Shown: positions 28,205-40,741, counted from the stretch's first letter. The stretch is DNA of 64,000 nucleotides from Paraescarpia echinospica (GCA_020002185.1 CM034543.1:1603033-1667032); one strand, 5' to 3'. A program made the numbers and translations. The notes: generated by a model not told the origin, from the letters alone.

Positions 28205-28826
28205 TGTACACATTCTAGTATATTGATCGTTCAACATATTTTAATGAAATACAATTTTGTCATTAAATGATATTACGCATGCATGTAGGCAGGCAGGCAG
28301 ACGATTAATGAAGTAACATCTTTTTGACAAGTTTTGTATGTATGACCATGACGAACTATATATTATCTTTCCAGTGATATTAATTAGAGGGGTGCAGGGG
28401 GGTCCTGGATCACAATTCACAGTGAAAATATTTGGGTTTTCACATTTCACTCTGAAAAATACCATTTCTTGTTTCACGAAGAGATCGAAATGTTTAGTCA
28501 CCTGTCGTCAATTACACGAAGAAAGTCATACCTCAATCACTGTTCACAAGGAAAATATATTTTAAATCACGGTTCACGCTGTTGCACCTGATCACGAATC
28601 ACAGGGATAAAAAAGAGCTTTCACGTTTCAAGAGGAAATAATTTTGCTAATCACGGATCACGAAAATACCCCCTGCACCCCCTCTAATTAAATTGAAATA
28701 TAGATTGTATGCGAATTCAGATTGCAAGAGGCCGACGTGCCGTAATATTTGACATCCGTCAGCGTCACTGCTCAGAAATGGAACTTAAAACATTATTACT
28801 GAAGTATTGTACATAAACGGTTCTGT

Positions 28827-28863
<37 letters not shown>

Positions 28864-29250
28864 CGTATTCTGTACGTACCTTTGGTCTTGGTAGTAAAAC
28901 AGCCAGTACATAATCTTGCATACAGTTGAAGTTCAAACTGTAGTCAACGTCATATACTACTATAACTATATTATCTAGTAGTAGAGATATTTGGTCTACA
29001 TTACAGACCGATTCAGTCATTTATCGCTGTAAAACGTTTCTCACCCTACTTATATATGTCCAAACGTCTTGCAGAAATGTTGGTTATTGCAGAAACTGAC
29101 TTCCACGCAAACGAAACCAATACGACTAATCTTTACCCGGCACCGACGGATAGACGTTTCTAGAAAAATGCACTGCAGAGTTTCTCGGAAAGTGAAACTG
29201 CACTTGGCAATAGGGGGCCATTCGTAAATTACGCAATGCCATATATACTC
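28205..29250. repeat. Segmental duplication, copy B
   Basis: Counterpart of 26333-27230. It carries a MITE insertion at 28387-28684 and a TA/CA microsatellite at 28828-28862 absent from copy A. Confidence 0.85.
28387..28684. mobile_element. 298-bp MITE with taatta target duplication
   Basis: The ends are inverted repeats (gaggggtgcagggggg and its complement at 28669-28684). The element is flanked by a 6-bp direct duplication, taatta, at 28381-28386 and 28685-28690. The interior contains repeated tcacg/ttcacg blocks and no coding sequence. The paralogous segment at about 26680-26690 lacks the insertion, so it is an empty-site control. The DNA transposon family cannot be assigned from the ends alone. 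Confidence 0.85.
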
Positions 29251-29289
29251 TAGACTAGAGCACCAATGTGTGGTGTCACGTTGTCACGC

Positions 29290-31180
29290 ATCCAGGTCCG
29301 TGTATCAACCGTCTTATCCTTTTTCGTTTTGAAATAGTGGAACGAAAAAGAAAAAACCAAACAATGTTTGTTTTTCGTTTTCATATTTGAAGTAGTAAAA
29401 ACGAATACAATCTACTATTCACGGTATTTCTAATACATGTTAGAAAAACGAAATAACGATCAAACAAACCGTGACAAGTACTGGCGAATATTGATCGTTT
29501 CGGCGCTGTTGTTTTATGAAAGGTTTCGATTATTAAATTAATTATACTCAAATTTCTGTGGTAAACTACTTTACTAGTTATTATGTTTAGCAGAAATACA
29601 TAATATAAAACTAGTATTTGTACTGTTGTGTGAAAGTCATAGTACTGCTCTTGGGCGGGAAATCCCGCTTTTTATTGTCGGTCCCGCTTTCCCACTTTTC
29701 TGTGAAAATGTCCCGCTTTTTTGTACATTTCGCCTCCGAAAAAATCTACGAATTTTTTTTTTTATTTATAGTGCGCTGCTAGTTGTATGAAAGTATCTGT
29801 GGTCGCAAACGAATGTTTTTCCCGCCCGCGCGAGCACATGACGTCGCTAACGGCGGTTGACGGAAACTTCATTCCAGATGGCGAAGCGGCTGCGTGGGGC
29901 GGAGTGTGTCGAGAATGCGAAGAAGACACGAAAACTGAGCGGTGGAGGCTGCGTGTCCAATCAAGAATGGGTGCGGGCGTTTCCCGGTATACGAGTCAGT
30001 AGCGAAGGGGCAACAAAGGCGTTCTGTGTTTCCTGCAACAGCCATTTGAGTATCGGCCACGGGGACAAGAACGACGGCACGCGGCACGTTGAGCAGGCAC
30101 GCCACATCGCAAAGGCCCAGGCCGGAGTTCGCGGCATCGACCGTTTCATCGGTAACGGTGTTGTAAGTTGAAAACACTACCCCTCGAAAACACGCTCAAA
30201 ACACTACCGTAATGTTCTCAGCGGGGTAGTGTTTTAGGCGTCCTACACCGGCACCGAGACGGATCGGGTAACGTCCGCTGAGACTCTGTTCGCGATGTTG
30301 TGTTTTTTTTGCAAGGCTGGAACGATTTCACATTGAAACTTTTATTGTGTGATTATTAGCGCTATTTTTATTGCGCAAATGTCGTTTCCTTTAGAATTGG
30401 TGTTCGCGCACTTTCCCACTTTTTCTTGAGCTGATGTTGACACCTATGGAAAATGCTTGAAAATCTAATGTCCATCTCCATGTAACCTTTTTTCACGTAA
30501 AATTATGTTTTGACATAAAATGGCGCCAAAGATGGACACTTAATTTTGTTTATCCGCATGCCATATTTCGCTGGACATACCACCGGTACCACCAAAATAC
30601 TAATCTTTGCATTCAAATATGCTTTACTAATATTTATATTTTCAAGCACGTTCACATAGTAGTACAATTTCAAATACTAGTTTTATCTTACGTATTTCTG
30701 CTAAACATAATAATTAATAAAGTAGTTTACCACGGAAATTTGAGTATAATTAATTTTAATAATCGAAACCTTTCATAAAACAACAGCGCCGAAACGACCA
30801 ATATTCGCCCGTACGTGTGAATTTGTTTTCAAAATGCCGCCGGTGCGACCGAATTGTCCCGCCGAACCCATCACCTTTTATTTTTGCCGCCTAGCCGAAG
30901 TGGCAAGGCAACCGAAGCTTCCTAAGTGAAGAAACAAAAAACGAGTGGCGCTGCTCTCGTATTTCGTTTTTCGTTCTAATGCAGTGAAAACAAAAAAACA
31001 GTTTATTTTATCGTTATTTCGTTTTACTAACATGTATTACAAATACAGCGAATAGTAGATTGTATTCGTTTTTTGTACTTCAAATATGAAAACGAAAAAC
31101 AAACATTGTTTGCTTTTTTCCTTTTTCGTTCGCCAATTTCAAAACGAAAAAGAAAAAGACGGTACATACATGGACCCATC
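29290..31180. mobile_element. Inverted-repeat element of about 1.9 kb
   Basis: The left arm (about 29290-29640) and right arm (about 30640-31180) are inverted copies sharing the aacgaaaaagaaaaa, caatctactattc, gtttcggcgctgttgtttta and tactagttatta blocks. The right arm has an extra 120-140 bp near 30820-30960. The interior holds a CpG-rich coding exon. Arms this long with a gene between them look like a DNA transposon, or a gene captured between two repeat copies. No clear target duplication was found. Confidence 0.55.
29878..30162 (+). CDS. First exon of a BED/hAT-like zinc-finger protein
   Basis: The ATG at 29878 opens a 95-codon frame that ends in phase 0 at a consensus splice donor (GTAAGT, 30163-30168). 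The protein begins with a basic segment (residues 1-25), then W-V-R-x-F-P, then a zinc-finger pattern with C-V-S-C followed about 20 residues later by H-x6-H (SIGHGDKNDGTRHVEQARH). This matches the BED-like or C2H2 fingers at the start of hAT-derived proteins such as the ZNF862 type. Downstream exons were not found before the right inverted arm. GC content is much higher than the surroundings. It may be a remnant or a gene truncated by the repeat structure. Confidence 0.5.
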
Positions 31181-31879
31181 CTGCCATGTTGGTTCCAATG
31201 AGTGGATACTGACCCTACGTAGGAGTCGGCTGCCACGTAGAGATAAGTGGGAACCAATGATTCTGTAGGAATTACGTGATGTTACTGTTATGTTATTTTG
31301 GTATACATCTAAGCTTCAAACATCAATAATGTTATAAGGGGACGGGGTTAGGGTCTGGTAAGGGAGGGGAAAAATAATTGTGATTTATTATAAGATGAAT
31401 CCGGTATCCCTGGCCCGGGGATTCGTCACTGTTGTAAGTGGGCTATTTATGTCTATCAATAAACAAGTTTTTTTTAAATATTCAGATGTAATTACTATAT
31501 AACCCTTATATTTTGCATGCCTTTTAAATTGTGAATTTTTTGATTTTTCAAATAACTACACATTTAAATGACTGTATAACCATTACTCGAATAATTAATT
31601 AGTACATGCTGAATATTTGCAAAATAAAATGGCGTCATAATACAAAGTTTTTTTTTATAGAAGATCAACTTTTCACTTAACCCTCACACAAGCACATACA
31701 TGAAGTGCACAAACACACATAATGTTGCTATGTACCCTGCACGGTAGTGTTCAGGTAGTGAACACATATTTATTTAGTTATTGTACCAGTAATTGATTTC
31801 AACTGTATTGTACGATTCTGACAATTAACATTCATGAATGATTATGTAATTTCAATGTACAGTGTAGCTTTGAATTCTT
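31181..31879. other. Intergenic, no gene recognised
   Basis: AT-rich DNA without open frames of interest. A short block around agtaggagtcggctgccacg is followed by poly-T stretches. Confidence 0.6.
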
Positions 31880-32310
31880 TCACTGTAAAAATGCATTCTC
31901 AGCTTGATTAACACAAAAAACTGTCCAGCACGGAAATGCTCTCACTCGCAGGGCTATACATATAAGTGAGATGGTATGCTCCATGTCCAAGAGTACATAA
32001 TACCCACATGCACTTTTCGTAATTCTCAAGACCATTAAAACAATGCAATTCAGCAGGACCATTCTTGAATATGTCTGCTGAGAACGTGGGCAAGCGGACA
32101 TTTATAGCAGCACCTGAGGTGTTGACAGGGGATGCATTGTAGATATGTGTTGCGGCGGACACTGCACCAGGACGATCGAAATATTCCTGGGCATCAACCT
32201 GCTCTCCAACATCTAGGTTAACATGACAGACTAATGCTGGTTCAGGGGGTAGTTGTGTTGATGCTGATGGGAATGTCGTGGTACGAGGAGCTGGTTTCTG
32301 TCAAGCATCT
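31880..32310 (-). pseudogene. Transposase-derived fragment (DDE_Tnp_4 / PIF-Harbinger-like N-terminal part)
   Basis: A minus-strand frame from about 32303 to 31908 includes LPTFSADIF, then an F-N-G-L-E-N-Y-E-K stretch and G-A-Y-H-L-T-Y with a terminal SVLDSF. That order is typical of the segment before the helix-turn-helix of DDE_Tnp_4-type transposases in invertebrate genomes. The frame breaks in a run of six T at about 31905-31915, and the continuation (LIKLRMHF) lies in a neighbouring frame, so the copy is frameshifted. The upstream limit coincides with an AG acceptor-like site. The catalytic domain is absent. Confidence 0.45.
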
Positions 32311-32379
32311 TTCCGTGCAGCTCTCTCTCTCTCTCTCTGATGATAACGAAGATGGTACACTGGACCACGGAAAGATGCT
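32304..32379. repeat. 14-bp inverted repeat around a CT run
   Basis: agcatctttccgtg at 32304-32317 is repeated in inverse orientation at 32366-32379, separated by a (ct)n tract. It could form a hairpin. No function is suggested by context. Confidence 0.6.
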
Positions 32380-34030
32380 GGGTACCGCGTCTCTCTTCAG
32401 GCACCTCACAAGAGGTTTTTCCCCTATACAATAAGCATCTGCTTGAGAATAATAAAATAAAATAACAACGTTACATACCTAGCAGATATTATTATTGATT
32501 ATTGGCGCCTTCGCGTTTTCGCGGTAACACAGTTTCGCCGTTTTTACATTGTAAGTATTACAATCAAAGCAACTTTTCAAACCATTTGTTTGTACAAATG
32601 TGCTGAAATATATCGTTGAGAAAAAAATTAACATTTCATGGAACAATTCGTCAATTTTTTTTAAACAATGTTTCTTATTGTCTACGGCGAAAATATGGAC
32701 CACCAGGTATAGGCAGTATACTAGCTCACTAGTCGCTGAGTGGTGCATTCCCCAGGATGCACCACCAAATATACTACATGAGCTTATTATATAACTCTTA
32801 TAAATACTTACGAGTACCGTTTGTGGCGTTGTTGGACCGTGACGATAGTGCTGCCATCTCGCGAATCAAACCAAACACTCCTCATTGACGAGACTCCCAA
32901 TAAGCATTTTTCTTGCTGGATTTTAACAAAAAAGTGCTAAAATTATTTTATGTGGGACAATGTTACCTGTATAAAAATGGTAACGAATCGTGGCTAGTTT
33001 GCTGATAACACAAAAGGCAAATGTCAGTATCAATTGTATATGGGCTTTAAAACAAATAAGCCAAATAACAATGCATGAATACATCATGTAAATACAGTCT
33101 AAGCACAGTGACGCTAGAACGAAATTCATATTGGGGGGCTAACGGAGCTTCAGCACCATCGCAAAATGTTCGCCGCCGCAAATGTTCACACATCTTCCTT
33201 CACCTTGTGGCTGTCTCGGTTTGCTCCACTGTGACATAGGAAGACGGGGGGGATGCTGTTGGAAATTGCTATTAAAAACAATAATTTTTTACGTCGCGCC
33301 GCTGCTGTCAATTTACCTTCTCCAGCTTCTCTCCGCTATTTCCGTTGAAATGATGACACCCGAAGACGGGGATGGGGGGGGGGGGCGCTTTCAAAAACAT
33401 TTCGTCACCACGCTGCTTATTACTGGGGGGGGGGGCAGAAAACAATATGTCTACCCTCCAATTCCATACACCTTTCACGTTAATCGTCTCATAAAATTTA
33501 TATTTCCACCCGTCATTGACGCTCGCCACAAAAACAAAAATTCACGCTCACATTTAATAGGAGGGTAGAATCATATGTCTGCACCCCAGAGAAATTCCAG
33601 GGGACAGCTGCCCCCTGCAACCCCCCCCCCCGTTCCCACGTCTATGTCTAGCTAAAGCTCATTAAAAATAATATATCAGCAAAGGTGGGGTAAATAATTT
33701 ACCTTTTCGATGCGCAGATATTGAAAGAGAGGCTGGTTTATTTACATTTGGAGCACCGTACCCTCTACAATAGAAGCGGTAGCCTTGCCCACATAAATGC
33801 CGTTTAATTTAATTAAGTCAAACGGTGTTTTTTTTTTTTCGTTCGTAACTATAATCATAATTCAGCGATTCACACTTTCAGCTAGCTTTGGTCGGTTTCC
33901 AAAGACTGTAAGCTAGTGTATAAAGGTAGGCCTCTACGACAATGGATAACTGTAATCCGATATTCTAACAAATGTCTGGCTACGCGACCATTCACTCTGC
34001 TGACAAAATTATTGATAACCTCAAGTCTCA
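32380..34030. other. Intergenic with homopolymer tracts, no gene recognised
   Basis: Contains G/C homopolymer tracts near 33368, 33427 and 33625. On the minus strand at about 32860-32800, an ATG followed by 15 codons runs into GTAAGT and could be a short first exon, but nothing downstream confirms it. Confidence 0.5.
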
Positions 34031-34034
34031 AGAC

Positions 34035-34420
34035 TGCAGTCGGCGGCAAGGTTGTCAGTGATCCGGCGGTCGTCGGCTAGGCTGTCGATGATACGGCTGT
34101 CTGCTGCAAGATTGTTGATGATCCGGCTGTCGGAGGCAAGATTGTCAATGATCCGGCGGTCGGTGACAAAGCTGTCGATGATCCGGCGTTCGCTGGCAAG
34201 GCTGTCGATGAACCGGCGATCGGCGGCAAGGCAACGTAGTCCTCATCAGTGAAGGTGTTTGTATCATACGGCCACAGTCCATACGTCCGAAAGCCAGCCA
34301 AGGTTTGTCTTATGTGGCGGATCGCACGACGGTCTTTCTGAATATCGTTGCCGTCTCGTAAACAGTGGTTCTTTTCTCGGGTTCGTCCACACAATGTTAA
34401 CCGCTGCGTTACATGCATTG
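34035..34420 (-). pseudogene. Pogo/Tigger-like transposase C-terminal fragment with GSST repeats
   Basis: On the minus strand from about 34420, the frame contains T-L-A-G-F-R-T-Y-G-L-W-P-Y-D and then F-T-D-E-D-Y. This is the pattern that follows the DDE core in pogo/Tigger-like (CENP-B-type) transposases. It runs directly into 10-residue repeats of the GSSTALPxxA type (30-bp period), shared with 27390-27600. No DDE residues or N-terminal DNA-binding domain are present. Most likely the 3' remnant of a dead element. Confidence 0.5.
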
Positions 34421-35014
34421 TGTAGAGAATTTATGTATGACCTACTCACGCCTATACACGGCGCTGTAAGGGTGCTTCTTGCCTCCGACATAATTGATAT
34501 AGACAAATGTCAATTCCCGCGCTAATACTAATTGTCGCCACATTCTATCAGAATGAATGAAGCTGTACGCATAAATGATAAACATACCAACAATAATGCA
34601 CAAGGGTAAGTGCAATCCACATATTTCAGTACAACACAACAATATTACGTTGTGCCAGAAACAGAAACAGAGAAACAGAAACATCAAACATGGCAGGAAA
34701 ACTGCAAATGTAGATACTTTCTGAACGTGTTTTAGTCTGCGTCTGTTTTTCGGGCAGTGTAGCCACCTTGTAGCAGCATTGTATTCGTCCACCAAAGACA
34801 GACGTCAAGCATGTATAACCTTTCAAATACAAGAGGTTTCTTACCCACGAGGCTCCTAGCCCCATCCTACTCTACCCTACGACGGGTTGGTCGATTTGTT
34901 GATGGGTTACAGCTTCCACACCCACATGTTATTTGATAGGGGTTGATTCCCTGTGAATGTGAATTCTTTTCTTGTCAACAAAATATTTTTTTAGAGTATC
35001 GAATTTGCGTCATT

Positions 35015-35290
35015 TTGTGGAGCCCAATGGAGTAGAGGCTAGAACTGCGGACTCTCGACCGAGAGAACCAGGGTTCGAATCATACACTGCGGGGTCGAAC
35101 CTTGGGCAAGTTCCTTCACTCTACGTTGCCCCAGTCCACTCAGCTGTATGAATGAGTACCCTGCTACAGACAGTGGTGGATAGTTGTGTACAAATAGTCT
35201 TCGCGCATTAATTGTAGCATGGCTGGGTACTTCCAAGAGAAGTCGAGGTGGTATTTGAATGAAAAAGTCAGTTTAGAAGTAAAGAGTAAA
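35015..35290 (+). mobile_element. tRNA-derived SINE, copy 1
   Basis: Starts with a tRNA-like head with a B-box (ggttcgaatca at about 35092). It continues with a conserved body containing ctcagctgtatgaatgagta and gtcttcgcgcattaattg. Copy 2 at 38182 has the same order. The ctcagctgta(t/a)..gagtacc string is typical of metazoan SINEs. Confidence 0.8.
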
Positions 35291-36020
35291 GCGCTTTCAG
35301 CAGTCCTGAGGACGGGATACTGCTCTTGATAAGAAAATAACTTTACATTTTTATCCGGAGTTATTCTGTTTCACGCTTACAGCTTTGGGAAATCGATAAA
35401 GGCTACTTGTATGTGTGAATGTCAAAAATATAATTAGTCGCAGACAAAACGCTAAATCAATTTTACACGCTCTCCTCTGGTAAAATCCAGCCAGTGAAAT
35501 ACTCTGTTGGAACCAACTGTAGACATAAACAGCACACATTAATAGAACAATATCGCCGAGCCCCTATCAGCTGACACGTGATTATAATAATAGTAATATT
35601 TATTTTATGTACCGCCTTATCCAGTGTTGTTCACAGCGTTTTACAAAGACACCTAAATACAAGGTACGTTGTAATAAAAACAATACTTGTTATGTCATAT
35701 ATAAATTGATGTATACTGTATTGCTATGAAATAATAATAATAATTAGAAAATAAATATGATATGAATATTGATATAAACATGTATCATAGAAAAACTAGT
35801 ACAAGATTGACATAAAATAATAAAATAAATTACTTTATACTATTATAATAAATAAACTAAGATATATATATATATATGTATATATATATAAATATAAACT
35901 AAGATAAATATATTATAATAAATAAACTAAGATAGATGGGTCGCTATTAATTCGCTAATTTGCATGTGACTTGTAAACTCTCTATAATAAGAAAAGGTAT
36001 GGGGACCCATGATCACTCGG
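35291..36020. other. Intergenic AT-rich DNA
   Basis: No gene recognised. A TA run lies near 35862-35890, and taataaataaactaagata is repeated. Confidence 0.6.
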
Positions 36021-36129
36021 GGCTTTGACCCCTGTAACTTTGTTAACCACCATATATACCTTTGGAATTTGGCCGTGCTACGTCCCCCCTAGACATTCGG
36101 AAATTATTAACGTCGCCGCGAAAAAAATC

Positions 36130-36290
36130 GAACAGCACCCCTCCCCCACCACCACAAGCACCCCCGTCGTCATCTTCCGATCCGACAACGCGATGGCGGA
36201 GCGGCGACAGCGGAGTGGTGGTGAAGATCTTTAACGACAACGAAAAATCTTCAACGACAACCCCCGGATCTTGTTTTCTGATGAAAAGAT
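36130..36290. repeat. Dispersed repeat D3, copy 1
   Basis: Shares gtcgtcttccratccgacarc, cgatggcgg and tcttcaacgac blocks with 41155-41290 in the same orientation. No coding evidence beyond chance open frames. Confidence 0.65.
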
Positions 36291-36449
36291 CCAACAGGTG
36301 AGACGTGGTGTGGAAGCTCCGGCTCAGCCCACCCTTGATGAATTTGGTACGGCCGCCATTGGTTTTTGCGAGCAATTGGAAGTTTTGCCACCCCCCCCCC
36401 CAGACTACACTCTCTGGATCAGTCCCCGACGATGATGAGTCGTCTCATG

Positions 36450-38180
36450 TGGTGAGGTCTATAGACATTTGTTTTAACCTATATACAATATTTCTGTTTT
36501 ATTGTTTTTGTAGTCCTAAATCTATCAAACGTAATCCAGTGTTATACATTATGACATATTGACGGTTACAAGCTCTTTCAATACCAAAAGTTGTTCACGT
36601 CAGAATTATACAAAACTCCTCCTTGATAACTCGGTTTGCTTGTATAACTGAGATCAGGCACCCAGGGCAATAAACGATTGGGTCGGATGAACCGATTCAT
36701 CCATGGGTCCGTATGTTGAGTGTAAGGCCATACAACCCCCGCACATTTTGCGTTAATGTGATAATATTGGTAGCACCTAAATGTTTGTATACGTCAGGTA
36801 AGGATCCAGACTGGCTAATTTAGGGAGGGAAACAATACCCCAAAAGCACCCCTCCTGACCCTTGCCACAATACCAACCGTGAGGTTCGCCAAAACACCAA
36901 CACTTCCGGCTCTCCGAAAACCTCCAATTGCATGCACTACCTTGAGGCATGCGCAAAAATCAGGTCATATTACTGAACGCCGGAAGTTTGCCACTCATTC
37001 TGCTTACAACTTTCAAGGCAGAGAAGGTTGCTCTGTTTGAGTCCGCGTTCGTTCCATAAACCCACTATATAATAAATTCTCTGACGTGGTGCGTTATACA
37101 AATTTAACACGACTCTTTGCTAGGAACCACCGCTGTTGTGATTTGCAATAAAATTTATAAACGTGCATTTCTCATTTCCAACATGAGCGTAGCAAAACCT
37201 GTCGTCATCCACTCGACAACGAGTGAACGACCTACACTGCTAGTGCTAGTAGTGTACGGCAATGTTCGCTAAACATTCCCATCAGAAACTTTTATATAAC
37301 AATATTTCCTTTAGCTTAACGTTATATTAGGTATAGCTGTTCCATTACCATAAACATAACTGTTTACATTCTTATATGATCTGACACATTACACGTAGCA
37401 AAACATACCATATAGGCCTAATAATATATTTTTATTGTCACATAAAACAGATAAAACAATTTATTAATAATGTAAATTAGTTTTGTAGTGCCAGATAAGT
37501 ATTACTGTTTAACTGCGTATTATCTTATTGTGTGCAATTTATTACAATCACATTGAACAGTGATTAATACATAAATCACAAGGTAGTTAAATAACGTAAA
37601 ATTAATCATTATAATACAGCTGTATTACATTTTAAGATGACTTAATTAGTTAATACTTTAAACAAGAAGCATAGTATAGTACAATTGTATTAATGATATA
37701 TTGTAAAGTATCAACAGTTCCAGATATAGCTTGCATATTGTTTTATTGTTTGCATAATATAAAATTGTAATAAGAATGTTCATGGGAAAATAATTGTATA
37801 GTCAACACAATTGATACGTTCATGAGACTATTGCAGCTGTCCAGTGTAAGTGTGTGGTCCATTTATATGCAATTACTGCGTCATGTCCATCACTCGGTCT
37901 CAGTTTTATGTTTTGATATGTTTTGATTACGCATCATTAATTAATTGATACAATAATCAGCTCTGGTTTAGTAATTCAACCTTGCTTTCAGTTGATAATG
38001 ATCCTATATATCCATGTGCACATTTCCCACTCCTGTAGTCGATGATGATGCAATTGATTTCAACAACGACCTGAAAACATACATAAATACATGGTAGTTA
38101 GAAGAATTATTACAAACATAAATTGTGAGTCAAAGTGGATTGTAACGGTAACTGTATTTACCATACACTGAAACCCTTAC
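36450..38180. other. Intergenic AT-rich DNA, no gene recognised
   Basis: No coding frame or recognisable element over about 1.7 kb. 36840-36940 carries a short C-rich segment like the minisatellite at 22180-22450. Confidence 0.6.
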
Positions 38181-38181
38181 A

Positions 38182-38430
38182 ATCTTGTTGAGCGCAGTGG
38201 CACAGTGATTAGAGCATTAGACTCGAGATCTCAATCGAGAGACGCGAGATTCGAATCCTGTGCTGTGGTGTCGAACCTTGGGAAAGTTTGTCCACACTAA
38301 GTTGTTTCAGTGCATCAGTTGTATGAATGAGTACCTGGCTATAAACAGTGGTGGATATTTGCTTACGAATAGTCTTCGCGTATTAATTGCAGCGTGACTG
38401 GATGTTTGCCAGAGAGGTCGAGAGGGTGCT
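38182..38430 (+). mobile_element. tRNA-derived SINE, copy 2
   Basis: Same structure as 35015-35290: an A-box-like gtggcacagtgattaga, a B-box gattcgaatcc at about 38250, then the tgtatgaatgagtacctggc body and gtcttcgcgtattaattgca tail block. It abuts the Gypsy relic at 38434. Confidence 0.85.
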
Positions 38431-38433
38431 CGA

Positions 38434-40553
38434 TTGAACAGGTTTTCCAGGGAGTCATTTACAAGCTATGAACCTGTCAAGTGGGTAAACATCGTGAACG
38501 CATCTCAAGCCAAAGAAGTGCGACGTCGCATAGTGATTGGAGGAGAGGATATCGTGTTTCAGACTAACACAGGATCAAGTGTCAACCTGATACCTTCTCG
38601 CTATGCTGCTCGGATGAACCGCTCGAACCCCAAAACCGACTAATTGCGTTCTAAGAAGCTGGAATCATTCACAGCTCTCCCCACTGGGAGTATGTAGGAA
38701 GAACATACGAAATCCGAAGAATGGGAGAAACTACAGCGTTGAGTTTGTTGTATGCAAAGAAAACTTTGTACCACTACTAGGCCTGCAAGCAAATCAGCAG
38801 ATGGAGCTGATAGATGTATGTGATGACAATTTTGAGAGAGTCTTTTCTGTCAATGTCGAGGACAAGTACTCAGATGTTTTCAGCGGGAAACTGGGTACAT
38901 TTCCAGGTCTGCAACACTTGAAAGTTAACAAAGAGATCAAGCCCGTGGTCATGCCAGATAGACGCATTCTCCTTGCTGTGCGACCCAAGTTTAAAGCTGA
39001 ACTTGACAGACTGATCAGTCTAGGTGACATCACGCTAGTGCATGATCCAACACCATGGGTCATAGAGTGCGGCTTAGGATCTACTCTCATGCAAGATGGA
39101 AAGACTGTGGTGTTTGCCAGCAGAGCAATGTCCCCTGCTGAGGGTAACAATACACAAATAAAGAATGAGATGCTAGCTGTGCTCTTCGGCCTGCAGAGAT
39201 TTCACCACTACATGGTCGACTGACATACGTGATCACGGATCACAAGCCGCTCGTGACAATCGTACAGAAACTTCTGTCCAAAGCACCAAGACGTCTACAA
39301 GCAATGTTGTTTAGATTGCAAGAGTACAACTTTACACTCACGTACCAGCCCGGAACAAAAATACATTTAGCTGATGCTCTGTCGCATGCACCTACCGCAG
39401 AGGCACCCGCGACTGAACCAGTAACTGGAACAATCTGTCGCTGTCATCTATCAAGCCTACTCGCCTTGTTGAAATCAGCGCTGCAACTATGAAACCATGA
39501 AACAACTGAAGTCCACTATTGTGGAAGGTTGGCCTGAAGACAAAAGTATGCTACCAAGCTGTCTGAAATCATATTTCAGCTACCGGGATGCGTTAACGGC
39601 ACAGGATGGCGTTATACTGCGAGGAGAGAGAGTAGTGAGTAACATCACTGCGCAACGAAATGAAACAGAAAGTACACGTTGGCCATGCTGGCGTAAACGC
39701 ATGTCTTCGCAGAGCTAGACAGTTGATCTTCTGGCCAGGAATGTCAAGTGACATACGTCAGTACGTTGAGACATGTGACACATGCGCTTCAAGTAGTGAC
39801 AAACAGACTAAAGAGCCGCTATACCAGCACGAAGTACCTAGTCGTCTATGGGAGAAAGTGGGACAGATATATTCGTGATCGATGGTAGGCACTACCTAGT
39901 CATCGTCGACTACTTCGATCAGTTCTTTGAAACCACAAAGACTGTCGTTCAGACATCACAACAAATGCTAAAACCAGCACAGAACCCAAGAAAACAAGAG
40001 TGGGAGACAAACGCACATCAGTTGCAGAACGTTTTAACAACAAAAGGAACACGAAACCGCTGGTAGTAGGTGAGGTTGTCAGAATGCAACCCATCAAGAC
40101 AAACTCCAAACACTGGAAGGAAGCCACTGTGAGCCAACGAGTTAAGAGAAGATCTTAGGAAGTAACTACTGCCGAGGGGAAACGTATAGAAGAAACCACC
40201 GGTTCCTCAGAGCAACAAAGAGATCTAGACGGGAACAACAGATACCTTTGCTGCCTATCACGCCACGGCAGAAGTCTGTCAACAGTACAAGTACCACTTC
40301 ACGACAGAAATCTGTCGAGAGAACTGGTATCACTCCACGGCAGAAGTCTGCTGAGAGTACAAGTGAATCCAACCGAGTGCAAACTCCTGAGCCCACTGAC
40401 ACTCGTGCAACAACGGCGAATAAACATCCTACAACCGAGCATGAAAGTGAGACGCGGAATGGGACGCCTGTTAAATCTGAACAGAACAATACACAAACCA
40501 GATGCGGTAGAGTGGTCAGGAGGCCGCAGAAACTTGATGTGTTCAAGACGTAA
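38434..40553 (+). pseudogene. Decayed Ty3/Gypsy pol gene
   Basis: Pieces of a Gypsy polyprotein are in order. An aspartic-protease segment (38434-38643) has N-T-G where D-S/T-G is expected. At 38801-39060 lies the start of reverse transcriptase (sequence around KPVVMPDRR), joined directly to RNase H (39061-39440, with FASRAMSP and ITDHKPL) with the polymerase core deleted. An HHCC integrase zinc finger (39660-39830, H-x3-H and C-x2-C) and the start of the integrase core (39860-39930) follow, then the integrase C-terminus (about 40060-40200) and a low-complexity tail with repeated TPRQKS units. Stops and frameshifts separate the pieces (for example near 39222 and 39490). No LTR pair was identified. 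Confidence 0.85.
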
Positions 40554-40741
40554 CAACAGTGTAGACAACACACAACGAACTACTAGTTAACGTTTGATCA
40601 CGAACAACAAGAAGTAACAACAGTGTAGACAACACACAACGAACTACTAGTTAACGTTTGATCACGAACAACAAGAAGTAACAACAGTGTAGATAATACA
40701 CAACGAACTACTAGTTAATGTTTGATCACGAACAATAAGAA
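40550..40741. repeat. 64-bp tandem repeat, 3 copies
   Basis: Units 40550-40613, 40614-40677 and 40678-40741 begin gtaacaacagtgtaga. The last differs at several positions. The repeat directly follows the stop of the Gypsy tail, so it may be part of that element's 3' region. Confidence 0.95.

Noticed and set aside
33182..33568. 128-codon plus-strand frame
   Set aside because: Contains homopolymer G runs and proline/glycine-rich low complexity, with no motif or splice context.
35015..35110. Functional tRNA gene
   Set aside because: A B-box is present but the cloverleaf is poor and the sequence continues into a SINE body shared with a second copy.
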